From positions 248,001-312,000 of the forward strand of contig NZ_JAHPZX010000002.1 of the NCBI RefSeq assembly GCF_021325795.1: a DNA stretch of 64,000 bases. The letters run 5' to 3'. Every line of letters starts with the position of its first letter. Positions within the stretch are counted from its first letter, which is position 1. The notes beneath the pieces are model-generated. The model saw nothing but the letters and a program-made list of their open reading frames with translations, ran no database searches and was not told where the DNA came from. This DNA is from Bordetella sp. LUAb4. Lineage in GTDB: Bacteria; Pseudomonadota; Gammaproteobacteria; Burkholderiales; Burkholderiaceae_B. Positions 58,493 through 64,000 of this stretch are shown piece after piece. A program made the translations under genes and the position numbers.

Positions 58493-59621
58493 ACGGCGGC
58501 GCTTCGTCGTCGGGTAGGTCGGGAAGTTCGGGGAGTTCGGGCACGCCGGGCAGGTCCGCGAACAGGTCCGCCTGGCGCGGCCTGGCCGCGGTCTCGCCAT
58601 CGGGGAAATTGCTCATGCCCACGCCTACCAGCCGGTAGCGCGTGCTGGCCGGCAACTCCACCCGCGCGCGCATCTGCCGCGCCATGTCCGCCAGCGCCTG
58701 GGCGGATGCCGGCAGCACCGGCGACGTGATGCTGCGGGTCAGCAGGCGGAAACGGTCCGTCTTCAGTTTCAGCGTCACCGTATAACCCCGCCCCCGCTTG
58801 CGCAGCGCCTGTTCCCACACACGCAGCGCCAGCTTGTCGATCACTTCGCCCAGGTCGGACAGCGGCCTGTCGTCCTCGAAGGTGGTTTCGGCCGATACTT
58901 GCTGCGCCAACTGGTCCGGCTCCACCGGCCGCTCGTCGATGCCCCGCGCCAGCTCGTACAGCCGGCGGCCATAGCGGCCGAAGCGCTGCTCCAGCTCCGC
59001 CAGGCTGCGGTTGGACAGGTCGCCCACCGTCAGAATTCCCATCTGCTCCAGCTTGCCCTGCATGACCGCGCCCACGCCCGGCACCTTGCGCACCGGTAGC
59101 GGCGTCAGGAAGTCCAGGACATCGCGCGGCCGCAGCACGAACAGGCCGTCCGGCTTGTTCCAGTCGGACGCAATCTTGGCCAGGAATTTGTTCGGGGCCA
59201 CGCCGGCGGACGCCGTCAGGGCGGTCTCGGCCTTGATCTGCGCCCGAATGGCGCGCGCCACATCGGTGGCGGATCCCAGGCCGCCCTTGTTCTGCGTCAC
59301 GTCCAGGTAGGCCTCGTCCAGCGAAAGCGGTTCGATCAGGTCGGTATGGCGGGAGAAAATCTCCCGCACGTGGCGCGAGACCTCGCGGTACTTGTTGAAA
59401 TCCGGCCCGACGTACTGGGCGTGCGGGCACAGCCGCAGCGCGCGCGCCACGGACATGGCCGAGTGCACGCCGTAGCGGCGCGCCTCGTAAGAGGCCGCGC
59501 ACACCACCGAACGTGGCCCTTTCCAGGCCACCACCACCGGCTGGCCCTGCAAAGCCGGATTGTCGCGTTGCTCGACGGACGCATAAAAGGCGTCCATGTC
59601 GACGTGTACGATTTTGCGCAT
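58470..59621 (-). CDS. dinB: DNA polymerase IV
   Basis: A 383-residue Y-family translesion polymerase. The catalytic acids are in [17 protein letters not shown] and [26 protein letters not shown] and [17 protein letters not shown] are family stretches, and the HhH segment is [15 protein letters not shown]. The C-terminus is Pro/Glu-rich ([19 protein letters not shown]), not a clear beta-clamp motif. No LexA box was found upstream. Its last codons overlap yqeY on the opposite strand. Confidence 0.95.
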   Translation of the reverse strand: MRKIVHVDMDAFYASVEQRDNPALQGQPVVVAWKGPRSVVCAASYEARRYGVHSAMSVARALRLCPHAQYVGPDFNKYREVSRHVREIFSRHTDLIEPLSLDEAYLDVTQNKGGLGSATDVARAIRAQIKAETALTASAGVAPNKFLAKIASDWNKPDGLFVLRPRDVLDFLTPLPVRKVPGVGAVMQGKLEQMGILTVGDLSNRSLAELEQRFGRYGRRLYELARGIDERPVEPDQLAQQVSAETTFEDDRPLSDLGEVIDKLALRVWEQALRKRGRGYTVTLKLKTDRFRLLTRSITSPVLPASAQALADMARQMRARVELPASTRYRLVGVGMSNFPDGETAARPRQADLFADLPGVPELPELPDLPDDEAPPFNQPAVP

Positions 59622-59711
59622 CTCAACTGCTGGACAGTTCTCCTGCCCATGCCGCCCTGGCGGCGTAAAAACGCCTATTATGGCGCCTCATTTTCATCGG
59701 TTAAGAGCATC

Positions 59712-60164
59712 ATGGAAACCAAGCAAGGCGCGGCCCCCCAGTTTTCCGTCGATTATTTCGGCGCCCGGATCCCGCTCATGGAATATCTGGGCCTGGTTCC
59801 GGAGCATATCGAAGCCAACCTGGCGCGCACCCGCCTGCCCTGGCGCGTCGAGCTGACCAATAGCCGCGGCGACGTCCACGGTGGCACGCTGATGGCCGTG
59901 CTGGACTTCACCCTGAGCGCGGCCGCGCGCGGTTCGCTGGAAGCCGGCATCAGCATGGCCACCATCGACATGACCACCAGCTTCATGGCACCGGCCACCG
60001 GCGACCTGGTGATCGAGGCCCATTGCATCAAGCTGGGCAAGTCCATCGCCTTCTGTGAAGGCGACATCTTCAACGGCAAAGGCGAACGTGTCTGCAAGGC
60101 GTCGGCCACCTTCAAGGTGATCCGCCCCCGTGCTGACGGCAGCGGCAAGGCCGGCACCGACTGA
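59712..60164 (+). CDS. PaaI-type hot-dog thioesterase
   Basis: A 150-residue thioesterase. The active-site block is [19 protein letters not shown], with [21 protein letters not shown] following as in PaaI proteins. It is divergent from dinB with a ~90-bp gap. Substrate unknown, probably an acyl- or phenylacetyl-CoA. Confidence 0.9.
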   Translation: METKQGAAPQFSVDYFGARIPLMEYLGLVPEHIEANLARTRLPWRVELTNSRGDVHGGTLMAVLDFTLSAAARGSLEAGISMATIDMTTSFMAPATGDLVIEAHCIKLGKSIAFCEGDIFNGKGERVCKASATFKVIRPRADGSGKAGTD

Positions 60165-60179
60165 TCGCGCGCCGCGCCG

Positions 60180-60620
60180 TTACTGCGGCGGCGGGCGTAC
60201 CGGGTTGTTGGTGTCGCTGGGCATATAGGACACGCACGTCGGCACCTGGAAGCGGATGGCGTCGCGCATGGCGATCACGGCATCGCCGTTCCAGATCCTG
60301 CGGCCCCACATGGCGATATGCACGTCGCTGTGGCCGGCGTCAATGCCGACGATGTCCACGCGGGCAACGTCATTGTCCGTGAATGGCGCGGTCACCCGCA
60401 GGGTGGCCTTGTGGGCGACGTCGTCCACCGTGTCCCGCACCGTATAGGCATCCTTGCCAGTCAGGCAGAGTTCAGCCTGCGCCCGCGCGGCCTTCAACGC
60501 CTGCTGATAGCCCACTTCCACCTTGTAGTCGCCGCTGGGCGACTGGCCGGGAGTGATGCCCATGGTGCAGCCGGCCAAACTCACGGCCAGCACTGTGGCG
60601 GCCGCCGAAATCCTGAACAT
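60180..60620 (-). CDS. lipoprotein, unknown function
   Basis: A 146-residue lipoprotein with lipobox LAVSLAGC. The mature part has conserved-looking segments (KAARAQAELCLTGKDAY, RIWNGDAVIAMRDAIRF) and two further cysteines. The ATG at 60620 is backed by GGAGGA. It converges on the thioesterase gene with a 15-bp gap. No family was recognised. Confidence 0.82.
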   Translation of the reverse strand: MFRISAAATVLAVSLAGCTMGITPGQSPSGDYKVEVGYQQALKAARAQAELCLTGKDAYTVRDTVDDVAHKATLRVTAPFTDNDVARVDIVGIDAGHSDVHIAMWGRRIWNGDAVIAMRDAIRFQVPTCVSYMPSDTNNPVRPPPQ

Positions 60621-60764
60621 AAGTCCTCCGATAAACGGCGCAATTATCCGCTATTCGCGGCCGCCGTCCATCCTGACCGCCAATTCGACACGCTCGACAC
60701 CGCTATGGCATGATCAAAGGCCCGCCGCGGGCGCATTTGTTCGCCCGCATCACCGGAGAGTACC

Positions 60765-62678
60765 TTGTTGAAATTCATGACCCGGTCCCTGCTGGCCGCC
60801 ACGTTGATCGGCGCCGCCTCGGGCGCCGCCGCGCAACCGCCCAAGCAATATCCGCTGAAAGACTTCTTCCGCAATCCCGACCGCGGTTATTTCACTCTGG
60901 CCGAGGACGGCAAGACCCTGGGGTTCATGCAACCCGCCAGCATCGACGGCCAGCCGGCCCGCATGAACATCTTCGTGCAGAAGCTGGAAGGCTCGACGCC
61001 CGTGGGCGAACCGCGCAAACTCACCAGCGAAACCGCGCGCGACATCAGCAGCTATTTCTGGAAGGGCTCCGACACCATCCTGTACGCCAAGGACTTCGGC
61101 GGAGACGAGAACTTTCACGTGCTGGCGATCAACGTCGCTGACGGCAAGGTCACGGACCTGACGCCCTACGAGCATGTGCGCGCCGGCATCGAAGACGACC
61201 TCGAAGACGATCCCGATCACGTTCTCGTCAGCCACAACCAGCGCGACCCGCAGGTATTCGACGTTTATCGCGTCAACGTCCGCACTGGCGTATCCGAACG
61301 CGTGGCGGAAAATCCCGGCAACGTCGTCGGCTGGCAGACCGACCACGCGGGCAAGGTTCGCGCGGCCATCACCAGCGATGGCCTGAACACCACCCTGCTG
61401 TACCGGGACAAGGAAAGCGACCCGTTCAAGCCGCTGATCACCACGGACTATCGGACCAACGTCAGCCCGTCGCTGTTCACCTTCGACGACAAGCGCCTGT
61501 ACGCCTTGAGCAATCGCGGGCGCGACACCCTGGCGCTGGTGGAAATCGATCCCGCCCATCCCGATACGGAAAAGCTGCTATTCGATCCGCAGCAGGCCGA
61601 TCTGGGTGGCGTGGGCTATTCACGCAAGCGCAAAGTGCTGACGGCGGCCATCTACGAGACCGACAAGACGCACCGCAAATACTTCGACGCCCAGACCGAG
61701 GCCTTGCATGGCAAGCTGGCCGCGCGCCTGCCGGGCTATGAATTCATGGTCCAGGGCGAAACCCGCGACGAGGACAAGTTCATCGTCGCCGCCTACAACG
61801 ACCGCACACCGGGCTCGCGCTACCTGTACGACGTCAAGACGGACACGCTGACCAAGCTGGCGGACATCAACCCCGCCCTGCCTGAATCCGATATGGCGGA
61901 AATGCGTCCGGTGTCGTTCCAGAGCCGTGACGGCCTGACCATACACGGCTACCTGACCGTGCCCAAGGGCCGTGCCGCCAAGGACCTGGCGTGCATCGTC
62001 AACCCGCACGGCGGGCCGTGGGCACGCGACAGCTGGCGCTATAACCCGGAAGTGCAATTCCTGGCCAATCGCGGTTTTTGCGTATTGCAGATCAATTTCC
62101 GCGGATCGACCGGCTATGGCCGCAAATTCTGGGAAGCCAGTTTCGGCCAGTGGGGCCTGACCATGCAGGACGACATCACCGATGGCGTGCAGTGGTTGAT
62201 CAAGGAAGGCATCGCGGACCCCAAGCGCATTGGCATCTATGGCGGCAGCTATGGCGGCTATGCCACCCTGGCGGGCATCACCTTCACCCCGGACCTATAC
62301 GCGGCCGCGGTGGATTATGTCGGTGTGTCCAACCTGTTCACCTTCATGACCACCATTCCGCCGTACTGGAAGCCTTTGCTGGCGAAGATGCACGACATGG
62401 TGGGCGATCCGGAAAAGGACAAGGAGCGCCTGGCCGCCACATCGCCGGCCCTGCATGTCGACCGCATCAAGACCCCCTTGTTCATCGCCCAGGGCGCCAA
62501 GGATCCGCGCGTCAACAAGGCGGAAAGCGACCAAGTGGTGGAAGCCTTGCGCAAGCGGGGTGTCGAAGTCGAGTACATGGTGAAGGACAACGAAGGCCAT
62601 GGTTTCCATAACGACGAGAACAAGTTCGAGTTCTACGCCGCGATGGAAAAATTCTTCAACACGCACTTGAAGCCCTGA
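60765..62678 (+). CDS. S9-family serine peptidase (prolyl oligopeptidase/DPP type)
   Basis: A 637-residue exported peptidase. A signal peptide ([18 protein letters not shown]) precedes a beta-propeller (~residues 25-380) and the catalytic domain with nucleophile [12 protein letters not shown], acid in [14 protein letters not shown] and base in [26 protein letters not shown] is the oxyanion loop. The start is read as TTG 60765 with GGAGAG just upstream; TTG 60768 and ATG 60777 are alternatives with poorer spacing for the last. Confidence 0.9.
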   Translation: MLKFMTRSLLAATLIGAASGAAAQPPKQYPLKDFFRNPDRGYFTLAEDGKTLGFMQPASIDGQPARMNIFVQKLEGSTPVGEPRKLTSETARDISSYFWKGSDTILYAKDFGGDENFHVLAINVADGKVTDLTPYEHVRAGIEDDLEDDPDHVLVSHNQRDPQVFDVYRVNVRTGVSERVAENPGNVVGWQTDHAGKVRAAITSDGLNTTLLYRDKESDPFKPLITTDYRTNVSPSLFTFDDKRLYALSNRGRDTLALVEIDPAHPDTEKLLFDPQQADLGGVGYSRKRKVLTAAIYETDKTHRKYFDAQTEALHGKLAARLPGYEFMVQGETRDEDKFIVAAYNDRTPGSRYLYDVKTDTLTKLADINPALPESDMAEMRPVSFQSRDGLTIHGYLTVPKGRAAKDLACIVNPHGGPWARDSWRYNPEVQFLANRGFCVLQINFRGSTGYGRKFWEASFGQWGLTMQDDITDGVQWLIKEGIADPKRIGIYGGSYGGYATLAGITFTPDLYAAAVDYVGVSNLFTFMTTIPPYWKPLLAKMHDMVGDPEKDKERLAATSPALHVDRIKTPLFIAQGAKDPRVNKAESDQVVEALRKRGVEVEYMVKDNEGHGFHNDENKFEFYAAMEKFFNTHLKP

Positions 62679-62700
62679 TTTCCCGGCAGCAGGTGAAATG

Positions 62701-62728
62701 AAAAAGGCACGCTGACGCGTGCCTTTTT
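62701..62728. terminator. bidirectional Rho-independent terminator
   Basis: AAAAAGGCACGC and GCGTGCCTTTTT form a perfect 12-bp stem with loop TGAC, ending in a T run on both strands. It lies 22 bp past the S9 peptidase stop and 6 bp past the fsr stop, so it serves both converging genes. Confidence 0.93.
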
Positions 62729-62734
62729 TCGAAT

Positions 62735-64000
62735 TCAAGATACCCGGGCCACGGCCTTCTTGCGTCGGCCCATGTCGGGCAGGAAGGCCGCCACCATGCC
62801 CAGCAGCGGCAGGAACGAACACACCTTGTAGACGAACCCGATACTCGTCGCATCGGCCAGATTCCCCAGCACCGCGGCACCCACGCCGCCAAGCCCGAAC
62901 GACAAGCCGAAGAACAAACCGGCGATCGTCCCCACCTTGCCCGGCACCAACTCCTGCGCGAACACCACGATGGCGGAGAAGGCCGACGCCAGCACCAGTC
63001 CGATGATCGCCACCAACACCGCCGTCCAGAACAGATTGGCGTACGGCAGCATCAGCGTAAATGGCGCGACGCCCAGGATCGACGTCCAGATCACCGCCTT
63101 GCGCCCGATACGGTCACCGACCGGCCCCCCCACCACCGTCCCGACCGCCACGGCGGCCAGGAACACGAACAGATAGAGCTGCGCCGTCCGCACCGGCAGC
63201 TGGAACTTGTCCATCAGATAGAAGGTGAAATAGCTGTTCAGGCTGGCCAGGTAGAAGTACTTGGAAAACACCAGCACGGCCAGCACGCCCAGCGCGATAC
63301 TCACCTTGCGCTTGTCCAGGGCCGGCGCATCCCCATCGCGCCTGGCCTTGGGCTTCAGCCGCCAGCGGTTCGCCGCATACCAGCGGCTGATGCCGATCAG
63401 CACCACGATGCCGAACAGCGCGGCCAATGAAAACCACGCCACACTGCCCTGCCCGTGCGGGATGATCAGCAGCGCGGCCAACAGCGGCCCCAGCGACGAC
63501 CCCACGTTGCCGCCCACCTGGAACAGCGACTGGGCCAGGCCGTGCTGGCCGCCCGACGCCATGCGCGCCACCCGGGAAGACTCGGGATGGAAGATCGACG
63601 ACCCCGTTCCCACCAGCACCGCTGCGATCAGCAGGAAGGGATAGGACGGCGCCACCGACAGCAGCAGCAAGCCCACCAACGTGAATCCCATGCCGACCGG
63701 CAGCGAATACGGCAAAGGCCGCCTATCCGTGTAGAAGCCGATGCAAGGCTGCAGCAGCGACGCGGCGATCTGGTACGTCAGGGTAATCAGCCCGATCTGG
63801 CTGAAACTCAGCTGGAAGGAGTCCTTCAGCATGGGATAGATGGCCAACAGGATCGACTGGATCATGTCGTTCATCAAATGCGCCACGCTGATCGCGCCCA
63901 ACACCTTGAAGGCCGTGTTGTCCTTGGGCAGCGCAACGGCGGCCGGCGCGGTGGCGACTGGCGGCGTGGCCGTCACGATGGGAGTCTCGATGGATGTAGT
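62735..64000 (-). CDS. fsr: fosmidomycin-resistance-type MFS exporter Fsr (start probably just outside window)
   Basis: An MFS drug exporter of ~413 residues or slightly more. LGAISVAHLMNDMIQSILLAIYP, GTGSSIFHPESSRVARMASGG and HGLAQSLFQVGGNVGSSLGPL are almost identical to E. coli Fsr, and DRIGRKAVIWTSILGVAPFTL is the second-half loop. The first visible in-frame start is GTG 63976, but the frame stays open to the window edge (reading TTSIETPIV) with no good ribosome site at the GTG, so an ATG just past 64000 is more likely. It ends at the bidirectional terminator. Confidence 0.92.
   Translation of the reverse strand, partial: TTSIETPIVTATPPVATAPAAVALPKDNTAFKVLGAISVAHLMNDMIQSILLAIYPMLKDSFQLSFSQIGLITLTYQIAASLLQPCIGFYTDRRPLPYSLPVGMGFTLVGLLLLSVAPSYPFLLIAAVLVGTGSSIFHPESSRVARMASGGQHGLAQSLFQVGGNVGSSLGPLLAALLIIPHGQGSVAWFSLAALFGIVVLIGISRWYAANRWRLKPKARRDGDAPALDKRKVSIALGVLAVLVFSKYFYLASLNSYFTFYLMDKFQLPVRTAQLYLFVFLAAVAVGTVVGGPVGDRIGRKAVIWTSILGVAPFTLMLPYANLFWTAVLVAIIGLVLASAFSAIVVFAQELVPGKVGTIAGLFFGLSFGLGGVGAAVLGNLADATSIGFVYKVCSFLPLLGMVAAFLPDMGRRKKAVARVS

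Noticed and set aside
59622-59711. Possible LexA box upstream of dinB (ctgctggacag)
   Set aside because: The spacing between the half-sites is far too short for CTGT-N8-ACAG.

Overview
The window looks like a piece of a beta-proteobacterial chromosome from the Bordetella/Achromobacter group (Alcaligenaceae, Burkholderiales). The reasons are the high GC content, the dense coding on both strands, a Bug/TctC-type periplasmic binding protein, and close family matches such as YbiT, Fsr, DadA, ImuA-ImuB-DnaE2 and Lhr. The genus is inferred from gene content; no rRNA or tRNA gene and no complete mobile element was seen.

Layout. 1-8.5 kb: start of an ABC-F ATPase (ybiT), an enoyl-CoA hydratase, a YbaL-type antiporter without its usual RCK domain, a dipeptidase with an extra N-terminal region, and a HAD hydrolase-tadA-LD-carboxypeptidase operon. 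8.5-19 kb: a protein resembling Bacillus Tgl transglutaminase, an MltB-type lytic transglycosylase, a DUF72 protein with a small membrane protein, a thioredoxin-like protein, a Bug receptor with an alpha/beta hydrolase, a LysR/MFS divergent pair and an I78-type lipoprotein. 19-26.4 kb: a polar amino-acid ABC transporter operon, a 2OG-Fe(II) oxygenase gene interrupted by one in-frame TGA, a DUF1311 protein, an NDH-2 dehydrogenase and a LysR regulator. 26.5-37.3 kb: the helicase Lhr, then the imuA-imuB-dnaE2 mutagenesis cassette behind a LexA-like box. 37.4-40.3 kb: a Gln-rich small protein, a DadA-type oxidase and a LysR regulator.

40.3-57.5 kb is the main system: an aryl polyene (APE, xanthomonadin-like) pigment cluster. 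A divergent phosphopantetheinyl transferase faces seventeen co-directional genes, most with overlapping stop and start codons: ketosynthase/chain-length-factor-like protein, acyltransferase, two acyl carrier proteins, membrane protein, ligase-dehydratase fusion, glycosyltransferase, second acyltransferase, thioesterase, LolA-like protein, RND/MMPL exporter, flavin-dependent halogenase-like enzyme, DUF3261 lipoprotein, ketosynthase, dehydratase, ketoreductase and ketosynthase. The carrier proteins, activated by the transferase, would be loaded with an aromatic acid by the ligase. The ketosynthases, ketoreductase and dehydratases would extend it to a conjugated polyene, which the membrane and periplasmic proteins would move to the outer membrane.

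57.5-64 kb: an exported protein, YqeY, DNA polymerase IV, a PaaI-type thioesterase, a lipoprotein, an S9 peptidase and the Fsr drug exporter, which runs off the right edge.

A theme across the window is the number of short tandem repeats. Those inside genes have periods divisible by three and encode low-complexity linkers or tails. Most of those between genes have periods not divisible by three, and they lie in promoter-type regions.
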